Below are positions 55,636 through 64,000 of a stretch of DNA of 64,000 nucleotides, one piece after another. Below the pieces are notes generated by a model. That model was not told the origin of the DNA, searched no databases, and saw only the letters and a list, made by a program, of their open reading frames with translations. The stretch spans positions 296,908-360,907 of the forward strand of contig NW_003314267.1 in NCBI RefSeq assembly GCF_000143415.4. Direction: 5' to 3'. Both the position numbers and the translations under genes were made by a program. Within the stretch, counting starts at the first letter, position 1. Each line of letters opens with the position of its first letter. The stretch is from Selaginella moellendorffii (taxonomy: Eukaryota; Streptophyta; Lycopodiopsida; Selaginellales; Selaginellaceae).

Positions 55636-57000
55636 ATGCTGGGAGGGCTCTATGGCGATCTTCCTCCCCCGTCCCAATCCTCATCGGCTTCGGCGTCCTC
55701 GGGATCCTCAGCGACAGCATTTGCCGCCGCGGCTGCGGCCGCGGCTGCTGCAGCGGCGGCAGCCGCGCAGGCCGATGCCGACGCTCGAGCAGCAGCAGCA
55801 GCAGCAGCAGCGAGCGAAGATTCAGCCAAGAAGCACAATGGCAAGCTCATGACCCCGCCAGCGGCGCTTCGAAAGGCAGGTATTTTCGCTGCTCCTCCCT
55901 CCGTCTTGCGCAACCAGTCCTCCGCCAAGGCGCCGCCTCCTCCCAGGCAACCGCCGGTTGTGGCTGCTGTGAAACCAGTGGCGGTGGCGGCGACGCCAGC
56001 AGTAGTAGCGGCGGCGGTCGCGGTTACTCCAACGCCACCAGTGGCGGTGCCCGTTTGTATCATCGACGAGTATGATCCGGCTCGGCCCAACGATTACGAG
56101 GAGTACTGCCGCGATCGCAAGCGGAAGAAGATGGAGAAGGAGCTGAAGCGAGATATGGAGCGGCGGAGGGAGGAAGAGGAAGAAAAAGAGAGGGAGCGAG
56201 AGGTGGCAAGGCAGAAGGAGCTTGAGAGGCAGCACAAGGAAGACGTGCATATAAGCGGTGAAGAGGCTTGGAAGAGAAGAGCCATGCTAAGTGCCGGAGG
56301 TGGTCGGGGGAGCTCTTCCTCCTTCTCGGCTGCCGGGCCATCGGACATACCACCACCATCTTCGTCTCAAGTGGAGGGCCACCATGGTGGCAAGCAGCAA
56401 CAAAGCCAGGGTGGTGGCAACGGGAATAACAGCGGAGGAATGAGCGCTGCTCAGAGGATGATGGCGAGAATGGGATGGAGAGAAGGCCAAGGCTTGGGCA
56501 AACAAGAGCAGGGAATCACCACTCCTCTGATGGCTCGAAAGACTGATAAACGCGCTGGAGTGATCGTCAATGCGGGTGAGCTCAAGAAACAACAAAATCA
56601 GCAGCAGCAACAAAGGCCAGTGGCTACTCGTGTTGTTCTACTCCGCAACATGGTATGTCTAGAACTTTCCAAGTTTCATGTATTCAAGGTGGTTTTTCTC
56701 TCCTTTTTTTTCCAGGTTGGTCCCGGAGAAGTGGATGCCGAGCTCGAGGAAGAGGTTGCGTCCGAGTGTAGCAAGTTTGGCGTGGTGACAAGCGTGCTGA
56801 TCTTCGAGATCACCGAGCATGACTACGCTCCAACCGAGGCAGTCCGGATCTTCGTCCAGTTTGAGCGGGCGGACCAGGCTAGTAAAGCTCTCGCGGATTT
56901 GGATGGCCGCTTCTTTGGTGGGAGAGTAGTGAGAGGCAGCTACTTCGACGAGGAGAGATTCGCTCGCAACGAGCTGGCTCCTTTACCAGGGGACAACTAG
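55636..57000 (+). CDS. DRT111: SPF45/DRT111-type splicing factor
   Basis: Nuclear splicing factor (human RBM17/SPF45; Arabidopsis DRT111/SFPS/RSN2) that joins the U2AF/SF3b stage of 3' splice-site choice. Two exons, 55636-56652 and 56716-57000, give 433 aa. Order: MLGGLYGDLPPPS start typical of the family; low-complexity Ala runs (residues about 30-60); Pro/Val/Ala stretch; YDPARPNDYEEYCRDRKRKK; a charged coiled coil (about 160-205); EEAWKRRAML; a G-patch (AAQRMMARMGWREGQGLGKQ); KTDKRAGVIV; and a C-terminal RRM of the UHM kind ending near VRIFVQF...GRFFGGRVVRGSYFDEERF. The single intron is 63 bases, a multiple of three, and has no stop, so a retained form would add 21 residues at the RRM start. 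Confidence 0.92.
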   Translation: MLGGLYGDLPPPSQSSSASASSGSSATAFAAAAAAAAAAAAAAAQADADARAAAAAAAASEDSAKKHNGKLMTPPAALRKAGIFAAPPSVLRNQSSAKAPPPPRQPPVVAAVKPVAVAATPAVVAAAVAVTPTPPVAVPVCIIDEYDPARPNDYEEYCRDRKRKKMEKELKRDMERRREEEEEKEREREVARQKELERQHKEDVHISGEEAWKRRAMLSAGGGRGSSSSFSAAGPSDIPPPSSSQVEGHHGGKQQQSQGGGNGNNSGGMSAAQRMMARMGWREGQGLGKQEQGITTPLMARKTDKRAGVIVNAGELKKQQNQQQQQRPVATRVVLLRNMVCLELSKFHVFKVVFLSFFFQVGPGEVDAELEEEVASECSKFGVVTSVLIFEITEHDYAPTEAVRIFVQFERADQASKALADLDGRFFGGRVVRGSYFDEERFARNELAPLPGDN

Positions 57001-57349
57001 ATTCAGAGGAATAGCTCGGTTTCTTGGAAGAACATGTAAGATCACGAAAGTCAACTCTAGTCAATTAGTACACTCTTGGTCAACAGTGATCGCTTTGTTT
57101 CTACGTTTTCTCCCTGGTGGGGCGGCGCCTGGCGTGAGATCGAAGCAAAGAGTGTATGGCCCATTGGATGAAAATCACACTGGATACACTCGACATTCCA
57201 TTTCCACCATCATATAAATTCTCGGATTGTTCTATGCGGGTACCAATGCGGTGCTCGATCGCGCTTCCAGGAACTTCGAGCAAAGGTAAATCTTGCTGGC
57301 GATCATTGTGCTTCTCTTTGTGATTCTTTCTGGAAACTCCAGGGCTACG

Positions 57350-58591
57350 ATGATCGCGGCTCTTCCCAGCTACAGCAGCAGCGCCCTGGGCGATGATCAC
57401 GACGAGCAGCAGAGCTCCTTCCAGGGCGGGATCCTGGAGGTGCGCGTCCACGACGCGCAGGGGATCCACAACATTTGTATCTACGACAAGCAGGACGTTT
57501 TCGCGAAGTTCTCCTTCACGCACGGCAAGGCCGAGCCCGTTTGCACGCAAGTGATCGCCAAGGCCGGCAAGAACCCCGTCTTCAACGAGAGCTTCCAGCT
57601 GCCCGTGACGCGCCCAAACTCGGTGCTCAAATGCGAGATGTGGATGAGCAGCCGAGCTCACAGCTACCTCGAGGACCAGCTCCTGGGCTTCGCGCTCGTT
57701 CCTCTCTCCAGCTTGGCTTCCAAAGGCCAAGACCAGCCGGAAGCATACGGTCTCTCCTCCACCGAGCTCTTCCACTCCCCGGCCGGGATCGTCCGCCTCA
57801 CTTTAGCGTTTCGGGAGGGAGCTCTCGCATCGGATGATCACGCCTCGCCTGCCGATCAATGCTCGCCAGGTCCGGTGGTCGGGGTGAAGAAAAAAAAGCA
57901 CGGGTTCATCAAGGTGTTCGAGGATGGCCACGCGAGTTCTTCGTCCGGGTCGGAGTCGCCACCTTGGCAGGGTGATGGCGGCGAGTTTGAGAGGATCGAG
58001 TTCCCGGACTTGCAAGCCGCGTCCGAGGATCAGCAGCTGGTGTCGAGCTACCTGGAGATATCTTCCTCGTCGCACAAGAGCAGTGGGATCGTCACGGGGC
58101 CCTCGCTCCTGTTCGAGGCGAAAAGCTCGAGCAAGGATCATGATTCCGGGAACTTAACGAGCAGTCACCATCACCAATACCACCGAGCAGCTGAGAAGAA
58201 CACCTCGCCTTCGAGCAGCGAAGTGGGCACCACTTGCTCCGACGATCATGATCAGTCGAGCGACAGCAGCGGTGTGAGCTCTGGGCCTCCAAGCGATCAT
58301 CATGGATCGGGGGAGAGCTGCAAAGCGCAGCCGCCGTGCCGTGGAACCAGCCAGGAGGCGTCGTCGTCATCGATCAGCAGCGACTCTCCGGACATGCAGC
58401 AGCAGTTCGTGGACATGTACATGAAGAGCATGCAGCAGTTCACGGAGGCGCTGGCCAAGATGCAGCTCCCGCTCGATCTGGATCGCAAGGATACCTCCAC
58501 TCCAAACGCCAAGAAGAGCAAGTCCCACCAGGACAGTGGTGATCATGGCAAGAACCACCGGGTTTTCTATGGCAGCCGAGCCTTTTTTTAA
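57350..58591 (+). CDS. C2-domain protein, 413 aa
   Basis: One N-terminal C2 domain (about residues 27-150; ILEVRVHDAQGIHNICIYDK then KTP-like AGKNPVFNESFQLPV) followed by a long Ser/Asp/His-rich, probably disordered region (about 165-355), and a short conserved-looking C-terminal helix QQQFVDMYMKSMQQFTEALA found in this plant C2 group. C2 domains bind phospholipid, often with calcium; the domain keeps some but not clearly all acidic loop residues, so calcium dependence is unsure. The start at 57350 is the first ATG; an acceptor-like AACTCCAG lies just upstream (57342), so a non-coding 5' exon is possible. Convergent or parallel partners are not evident. Confidence 0.85.
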   Translation: MIAALPSYSSSALGDDHDEQQSSFQGGILEVRVHDAQGIHNICIYDKQDVFAKFSFTHGKAEPVCTQVIAKAGKNPVFNESFQLPVTRPNSVLKCEMWMSSRAHSYLEDQLLGFALVPLSSLASKGQDQPEAYGLSSTELFHSPAGIVRLTLAFREGALASDDHASPADQCSPGPVVGVKKKKHGFIKVFEDGHASSSSGSESPPWQGDGGEFERIEFPDLQAASEDQQLVSSYLEISSSSHKSSGIVTGPSLLFEAKSSSKDHDSGNLTSSHHHQYHRAAEKNTSPSSSEVGTTCSDDHDQSSDSSGVSSGPPSDHHGSGESCKAQPPCRGTSQEASSSSISSDSPDMQQQFVDMYMKSMQQFTEALAKMQLPLDLDRKDTSTPNAKKSKSHQDSGDHGKNHRVFYGSRAFF

Positions 58592-58670
58592 GTGCTGGTC
58601 AGAATAGATATCATGAATGACACAAGCTATGGAGTGATTTGATTTTCAAAGCCTTCAAAAGAAAAAGTAA

Positions 58671-59123
58671 TTATCTTTTCATTCTCGACCTAAGATTAGT
58701 GGAGGAGGTGGTGAAGGAAACGGTCTGGAGAGGGCTTCCACAATGGTACTGCTGGATGCAGTTGTCCATGGGCTTCACCAAGGGATTCCTCTGCAGCACG
58801 AGCATGAAATTGCAAGTGTGGTTCTAACCAGAGCTGCCTGCTGGAATGTTTGCAATCCAAAGGTTGACGTAGGGGTAATTCAAGAACGCAGTCGCTAGTG
58901 CTTTTTGATCTGCCATTACCACCAAGAAGAGACAAGGATTACCATTTCCACAAAATCCTTCAATGTCAACCGTGGGGGGTGAATTGGTGCTGCTCAAAGG
59001 GATGAAACTGCCATTCCCAACCGTGGTAGAACCATATTGTACAAGCAAACTTATGGCTGCATGAGCACTCAAGAGGCACAAAAGGAAGCAAGACAACATC
59101 GTAGACTGCCATTGTATATACAC
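58671..59123 (-). CDS. possible small secreted protein with in-frame stop
   Basis: A minus-strand frame from 59123 (or from the ATG at 59099) opens with a good signal peptide (MLSCFLLCLLSAHAAISLLV) and a cysteine-bearing region (DIEGFCGNGNPCLFLVVMAD), then meets a TAG at 58826-58824. The same frame continues past the stop for about 50 codons with further cysteines (NHTCNFMLVLQRNPLVKPMD, then QQYHCGSP). Either the short 99-aa form is the gene, or it is a pseudogene with one stop, or a splice site removes it. Family not recognised. Confidence 0.35.
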
Positions 59124-59299
59124 AAAATGAAATGTTTTGGTTCGAGAGATTATTTTATGTGGTCAATCCAGAATTATGCGGTTTTACAGTTAAATTTCTT
59201 AACATCTCAAATAATGAGGTTTAGTCAAAGCGCGAGAGGCTTAAAAATCGTCCTAGGTATCTGCAGTTTCATTTTTCTCTGTTTCCTCTAAGAACTTTT

Positions 59300-60365
59300 T
59301 CCTTTTTGTGTGTTTGCAGAGTAGCTCAGCGAAGAGCATGAAGAGCGAGTCGGAGCACGTTGCTCCACCGGTTCTCACACCGGCAGGCTTGAAGATCATC
59401 CTTCACGCTCGTCCAGCAAGCGTTGTCCATAGCTCTGATCTAGTGGCCACACCCTTGGTGGAGCACGGGCTTTGGAAGACCGGCCGCAACAAGGCCAGCA
59501 GCGGTGGCATGGCCTTAAGGTGCCAACGGCGGCAGCAAACCTCCAGGTGGCTAAGGAAGAGATAGAGATCAAGGAGCAACGTTACGATGAGGAGGTGAGT
59601 TTGTTCTTTGTTTCTTAGCAGTGAAGTATGAGAATTTACGTGCTCGTATGTGCAGAGTCCAGTACGGGTGGAGCAGGAGCTGTGGAAATGCACCTCCTCC
59701 TTAGTCACGAGGCTTTCCCACAAGAATAGCGAGGATGGCGAGGATGAGTTCCAGGTAGCCTTCCACAGCTTGAGCAAAGGTTCCAGGGGCTTCCAAGTAA
59801 CAACGAGGCCAAAAGCACTAACAGCAGTGAAGTCTTTAATAATTCCACTTGCATGTGGGTTCCAGATCCAACGAGAGCACCTTACAAGTCTAGCAAGGAG
59901 TTTCAAGCAGCTCTGAATGAGGCAGAAGCAAGACAAGGTGGTTTGTTATGGACGCCGGCACCGCCAGCAGCTCCAACACCATTGGTGTGGCGATGGCTCC
60001 CCCGGAGCTTTAATGTGAACACGAGCAATGGGTTAACACCTTGTTGCAAATCATCTCTCCAAGAGAAAATGATTTACATGTTGCCTGGTCAGGATGGTGG
60101 GAAGTCCAAGACTGAAAACGCTCGAAAAGAAGCGGTGCAGGAGGGAGAAACGACACTATCAAACTCGCTGTGGGTTTGGTATCGCAATGATGCTAGCCAG
60201 CAGCAACAACATGGAGAGCTTGCTCCACAGCAGCAGCGTCATGGAGAGTTCGCTCAGCAGCAGCAACGTCTTGGAGAGCTTGCTTTACGATGCCAGCAGC
60301 AGCAGCAACAACAACATGGAGAGCTCACTCAGCAGCAGCAGTGTCATGGAGATCTTGCTTTCTGA
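59300..60365 (+). CDS. unresolved coding-like region, glutamine-rich end
   Basis: Several stretches look coding but do not join into one clean frame. A block ending at about 59594 (VPTAAANLQVAKEEIEIKEQ, donor GAGGTGAGT) may splice to an acceptor at 59656 (TGTGCAG). A later frame, open from about 59740 with the first ATG at 59853, reads MWVPDPTRAPYKSSKEFQAA, then ALNEAEARQG and a Pro/Ala stretch, and ends in repeats of HGELxQQQQ (60198-60365). Stops at about 59723 and 59745 separate the parts unless an intron removes them. No family is recognised; it may be a decayed gene. Confidence 0.3.
60198..60365 (+). repeat. CAG-rich minisatellite (HGELxQQQQ)
   Basis: Five to six imperfect copies of a 27-39 base unit CAGCAGCAACAACATGGAGA with variable CAG number. 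Related text recurs at about 61087-61190 (GTTGCAGCAACGATGTGGAG and CAGCAGCAACAGGATCAAAA units). Confidence 0.8.
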
Positions 60366-61022
60366 CGCCCAAGATCATGAGTTTCTTTTTGTTTTAGATT
60401 AAGTGTGAATAATTAATAAAATTAATAATAATCCCTTTAACCCAGTGTCAAGGAGGAAAAATTTTCAAATAGCAGTGATGACAATTAACACTAGAGTATG
60501 TAAAAGCTCAAATCCCTAAGCATCAATATTTTCTCCATACTCATTTGTTTTGGTGTTTATAAAGTTTTGCTCTATATTTTTTGGTTCATTATCTAGAACA
60601 AAGAGTGAGCATAGAGAGTGGGGTGTTAAATATAAGAGGAAGTGTGGAAGAGAGAATTAAGTTATTCCTACCATAAAACTAACAAAATAAAAGGGAGGTG
60701 AAAATCCAAAGACACAAGTGTAGTAGTTTATTTAAGATGTTTTGAAGTAAGAGGTGCTAGCATGATGTCAAAGGGTTAAAAAGTGTGCATGTGTCAAGTT
60801 AAAATCAGATTTCCCTTTATTCTATATTAAATGTGATTAATTAATAAAGATTAACAATAACCCCAAAGTTTTGTCATTTATATATCAATTGTGGGAGAGA
60901 AAATATAAGAGAGGGCTTGGGTGGAAATCAAACAGTAAATGAGTAACATGATAGAAACACTATGAATATGTCAATGCTAAGACAAATTTTCGGATGGCTA
61001 TGGTAATAATTAACATTAAGGC
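60366..61022. other. AT-rich spacer with diverged direct duplication
   Basis: No gene. About 60455-60565 and about 60985-61095 are diverged direct repeats (shared AAATCCCTA, and TTGTTTTGGTGTTTATAAAG versus TTGTTTTAGTGTTTGTGGAG), so this spacer and the glutamine-rich repeats on both sides look like a duplicated block. Confidence 0.55.
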
Positions 61023-61592
61023 ATGAGGAAGTTTAAATCCCTATGCAACAATGGTTTTCCTGTCCTTGCTTGTTTTAGTGTTTGTGGAGTTGCAGCAACG
61101 ATGTGGAGAACTTGCTCAACAGCAGTAAAAGCTCTCCTCACGCCAGCAGCAACAGGATCAAAAGCTCAACTCACGCCAACAGCAACAGGATCAAAAGTTT
61201 GCCTTGCACCTGCGCAGTATGGAGAGCCCGCTTCACACCAGCAGCCCCTGCTGTTTGTACATGAGGCCAGAGATCCAAGTTTGCAAGCAGCAATCTTGGA
61301 ATTCGAGGATATCACCGCTACACCACGACCACTTCTTCAGCTGTATGGTGTCAACTTCCATGCAACGGCCCTTGCGGCGATGCCAGTGATATTTCCAACT
61401 CTTGTCGGTATAGCAGTGGCGATGATCTTTCTGTTTGCGTTGTCGGACATGAAGAGGGGCTTATCAAGCCTCTGGGGACAGGCCAGCAGGTGTGCTAGGC
61501 AGCTTTCGACCTGTTTCTGGCACTCTCTCCCAAGGAAAAAGCCATTACCGACCATCTTAGGCAAGCTGGGGCATGCCCTCAATTCTCGATAA
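61023..61592 (+). CDS. unrecognised ORF, 189 aa, one membrane helix
   Basis: Open frame overlapping the second CAG-rich repeat. After about residue 80 the translation becomes protein-like: HEARDPSLQAAILEFEDITA, then a hydrophobic helix (ALAAMPVIFPTLVGIAVAMI, about 118-137) and a basic, Cys/Ser-rich tail. The N-terminal part overlapping the repeat is in a different frame from the HGELxQQQQ frame at 60.2 kb. It could be the last exon of the preceding unresolved gene. No family known to me. Confidence 0.3.
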   Translation: MRKFKSLCNNGFPVLACFSVCGVAATMWRTCSTAVKALLTPAATGSKAQLTPTATGSKVCLAPAQYGEPASHQQPLLFVHEARDPSLQAAILEFEDITATPRPLLQLYGVNFHATALAAMPVIFPTLVGIAVAMIFLFALSDMKRGLSSLWGQASRCARQLSTCFWHSLPRKKPLPTILGKLGHALNSR

Positions 61593-62593
61593 ACATCCAC
61601 CTCTATAGTGAACGAGTTCCGGAACATCTGCTTGAGAGCTCCTCAAACACCATCCATAACCATGGCGACATGTAAAGCTGCTGAACGATTTGTAAACTAA
61701 AGCGCCCCGTGGAAGCTGAGAAATCGGCTGTAGAGGGCCAAGGTAACCTCATACCTGGAAAGGTTCCTTTCTCTTGCCCAGTCTCGGTCTCTGTTGCCCA
61801 AGGTCAGACTCTCCTCCATGGAATATGAGAGTCGAAAGGTACTACAAGAAAAACCTGGGCAATCTGCTGAATAGGCAGCGGCTGCGCTGCCGACATAACC
61901 AGTCGCTCCTCTGGAAGAAGACCTTCATAAAAAGGAAGCAGTTCAGCAATTCAATCAATCACGCAATCATGCATAGTACCTCAGACTGGCAAAAGAGAGT
62001 GTGAGCACGGTGGTGGTATCGAATCAAGCAAAGTCTTTCTTAGCTCACCTAGGTACCTGGAAAGAATGATCTTGAGCTGTGAAAGGAGCCACTGCTGCCC
62101 GTTGCCAAACTTATACATCTCCGCGAACTTCCATCGCCCCATCCAAACGTTGGCCTGCTCTTTACCATAGGCATCGTTGAATATGGGCCGGATCAAGTCC
62201 GCATTCTCAGACTGCCCTCAAATGCTTAGCCACTGGCTTTTCTCTTTAGAAACTCAAGCCTTACCTTGCCTTCCATCAATACACCAGTGATCAACAATGG
62301 ATAGATCATCCTGGTTGAGTCAGGACAATTGTTAATCACTGAGAGTTTTCCCAAACTGGTATCTGACCTAAAAGTTAAGAAGCATCCATTCAGAAAGTAT
62401 TTTCCAATCCAAGTTACCATCTCATCACCTTGAGTTTTCCTACATCAACATGTAAGTCGAGGCGCAAAGATGCCACCAATCATGCAATGACCGGCAAAAG
62501 AAAAAAACAAACATAACTTTGGTCAGAAAAATGCTCACGAAAAGAACACGACAAGAGGAGAAAGAGGAGAAAGAATGAAGTTGAATCAATTAC
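61593..62593. other. region where the rest of aminopeptidase P should lie
   Basis: The minus strand here does not contain the expected middle or catalytic parts of aminopeptidase P. A minus frame at 62196-61981 (FNDAYGKEQANVWMGRWKFA, then EMYKFGNGQQWLL) and another at 62420-62226 look mildly protein-like but belong to no family I recognise and may be fragments of an inserted element or gene piece. Confidence 0.4.
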
Positions 62594-63165
62594 CTGAAGA
62601 TAGTATCGACCATCCGTCCAAAGCGCAGCCTTCTCCAAGGTGATCACAGAAGTTTCTGCGCTTCCCGTGAATCCTGAAATGTAAGCCCGTCGCGTGAAGC
62701 ACTCGGCTATAAATTCACTCTGCATACGCAGCAGTGAGCTACTTACAGAAAAGAAAAGAGGAAATAAGAAAAAAAAATTCTAGACTCCTTGATTCTCTTT
62801 CTCAAGGAAGACGCAAGTACCTGGTGAGCGTCCTCCGAAGGCACGATGTAAGCTTGGACACCCGAGTCACTCATCAATTTCCTCAAATCCGCCAGCTTCT
62901 TATCAGGAACAAATTCCTCGTCTTTGACATTCTTCCTCGCATTCCTGACGGACGAAGGCTCTGCCGTGATCCCGGGCCCCGGATTCCTGGGTCCCGAACA
63001 CAATGCTGTGAGATTTCGTCTTCGAGACGGCATTGCCATGGAAATCGAAGAGGAGCGTCTGATTGCGGCACCAATGCCCCTGCGCGCTGCAGCAGCTGAC
63101 TGGCGGCCCGGGCGATTGGAAATCCAAATACACCTCAGCAATCGCGCGCTCCCGAGCAGCACCAT
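62594..63165 (-). pseudogene. aminopeptidase P (Xaa-Pro), plastid type, 5' fragment
   Basis: Aminopeptidase P removes an N-terminal residue from peptides with proline in second position. Two exons are present on the minus strand: 63165-62821 (115 codons) and 62719-62594 (42 codons), joined in frame with GT-AG sites. The first 60-80 residues are Arg/Ser/Ala-rich, like a plastid or mitochondrial transit peptide, followed by [54 protein letters not shown] and [11 protein letters not shown], all standard for the creatinase N-domain of the family. A donor follows (CAGGTAATT), but the other N-terminal half and the whole metal-binding C-domain are not found to the left. This is either a truncated gene copy or a gene split by rearrangement. 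Confidence 0.75.
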
Positions 63166-63795
63166 CGCGGGAGGGCGAGGAGCCCTAGAGCTTGAACAAA
63201 ATTTTCTTCAGCTCCATTTTTTAACCAGCTCTCGATTCCAAGGACGAAAATAATTCGATAAACATCCTCCGACCTAATATTTCTCCATCTATACATATAA
63301 AGTGGAGGCCCGCCAGCCGTTGGATCCCAGGCCCGGGCCAGGGTTGGTAGCCATGATTGTGCAAGAAATTTTTCTACTGTTATCCCTGGCCAGTGGGAGA
63401 ACACCACAGCTCTAGTGTGCATTGGCTCCGAGCAAGGCAAGATAGACATCTGACATGTGTCACTAGTAGTGTCCTGCCCTGTGCCTGTTCTTTTTAGCTT
63501 GCCCTAGATGCCCTTCTGCAATCGAGCTAATGGTGGCTTGCCGGATCAGTGGCAATCGCAGCAATTGCACTTCTTCCTGCAGAGATCCATGTTCAACATT
63601 GGGCCAGCAACTGCTAATTTGGCCCCCAACCACAACAATTTAGATTTTTGTGTGATGTGGAAATTTGAGACATCTTCATTTGGGTTTGTGGATGCCATTG
63701 AGTGGCAAAGCTGGAGCCAGACCCAGCCTTCAACACAGCAAGAACCATCAGAGAGTTTGCAGTCCCTATTCTTTTGCAAGAGAGAACAAGCTCAC
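63166..63795. other. upstream region of aminopeptidase fragment
   Basis: No gene is supported. The plus frame at 63508-63801 and the minus frame at 63779-63546 lack motifs. The stretch next to 63166 should hold the fragment's promoter. Confidence 0.4.
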
Positions 63796-63935
63796 CTCTA
63801 GTGTCATTGTATTCTCCAAAACTTTAACTAGCTTCCCATCGAGTTCCTTGCCTTCTTCTCCAGCCGCCAGGCCCTTGAAAGCAAATGTTCTTGCCCGTTC
63901 TCTACATTCAGGGTGTTCTAGGAGACAAGCATGAA
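63796..63935 (-). CDS. possible exon of an unrecognised gene running off the right edge
   Basis: The minus strand reads an uninterrupted, protein-like stretch (LHACLLEHPECRERARTFAF, then KGLAAGEEGKELDGKLVKVL) ending at a good donor (CTAGAGGTGAGC, last exon base 63796). The other exons would lie beyond the window or are unrecognised. No family assigned. Confidence 0.25.
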
Positions 63936-64000
63936 GCTCTTGATTGGCAAATCGAGCTCATTTGCACTTCTACAATGGTGGTGATGGTTAAAATGCAATA

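Noticed and set aside
59403-59936. 177-codon minus frame
   Set aside because: Composition is Leu/Ser-rich without a domain and it lies opposite stretches that look more coding on the plus strand.

Overview
The window looks like nuclear DNA of a land plant. The best fit is a lycophyte such as Selaginella: genes are compact, most introns are about 50-280 bases, the proteins are plant families (NPF transporter, 2-oxoglutarate dioxygenase, LRR receptor kinase, TRFL Myb, GRAS, TAA/TAR aminotransferase), and gene islands alternate with AT-rich blocks full of LTR retrotransposon remains. The genus is an inference from gene style and content; nothing here proves it. A run of exactly 100 N at 26889-26988 is an assembly gap inside a gene.

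Layout. Positions 1-12.4 kb are AT-rich and gene-poor, with a possible LTR end near 2776, a well-defined solo LTR (3951-5123, target duplication TGGCC) and unrecognised small ORFs. Positions 12.4-34.2 kb are a dense gene island: an NPF/POT transporter (12423-14496, +), a 2-oxoglutarate/Fe(II) dioxygenase (14590-16070, +), cytochrome c oxidase subunit 6b (16205-17061, +), a PSKR/BRI1-type LRR receptor kinase (17631-21179, +), a TRF-like Myb protein (21412-22968, -), quiescin sulfhydryl oxidase (25086-27174, +, with the gap), an NSP2-like GRAS regulator (27430-29079, -), a tryptophan aminotransferase-related/alliinase protein (29987-31675, +), a BFR1-like coiled-coil protein (31824-33230, -) and an unrecognised conserved-looking protein (33513-34220, +).

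Positions 35.5-53.3 kb are a nested retrotransposon cluster. It holds a decayed chromodomain-bearing Ty3/gypsy element on the minus strand (36583-43412), several copies of a related long LTR whose interior is a hexanucleotide-based tandem array, one of them inserted into an inverted sibling with a clean AATTG duplication, two copies of a 193-bp LTR with primer-binding site, and a second decayed gypsy element on the plus strand (about 51.0-53.15 kb). At 53.6-54.15 kb lies an inverted, internally deleted copy of the 33.5-34.2 kb gene.

Positions 55.6-64 kb are a second gene island: an SPF45/DRT111-type splicing factor (55636-57000, +), a C2-domain protein (57350-58591, +), a poorly resolved stretch with glutamine-rich repeats (59.3-61.6 kb), and the first two exons of a plastid-type aminopeptidase P (62594-63165, -) whose remainder is absent.

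The genes do not form a pathway or operon; they are independent plant genes. I did not find a clear candidate for a wholly new biological system. The most unusual material is the set of related LTR families carrying long hexamer arrays, together with the transporter lacking its usual proton-coupling motif, the truncated aminopeptidase and the inverted gene-fragment pseudogene.
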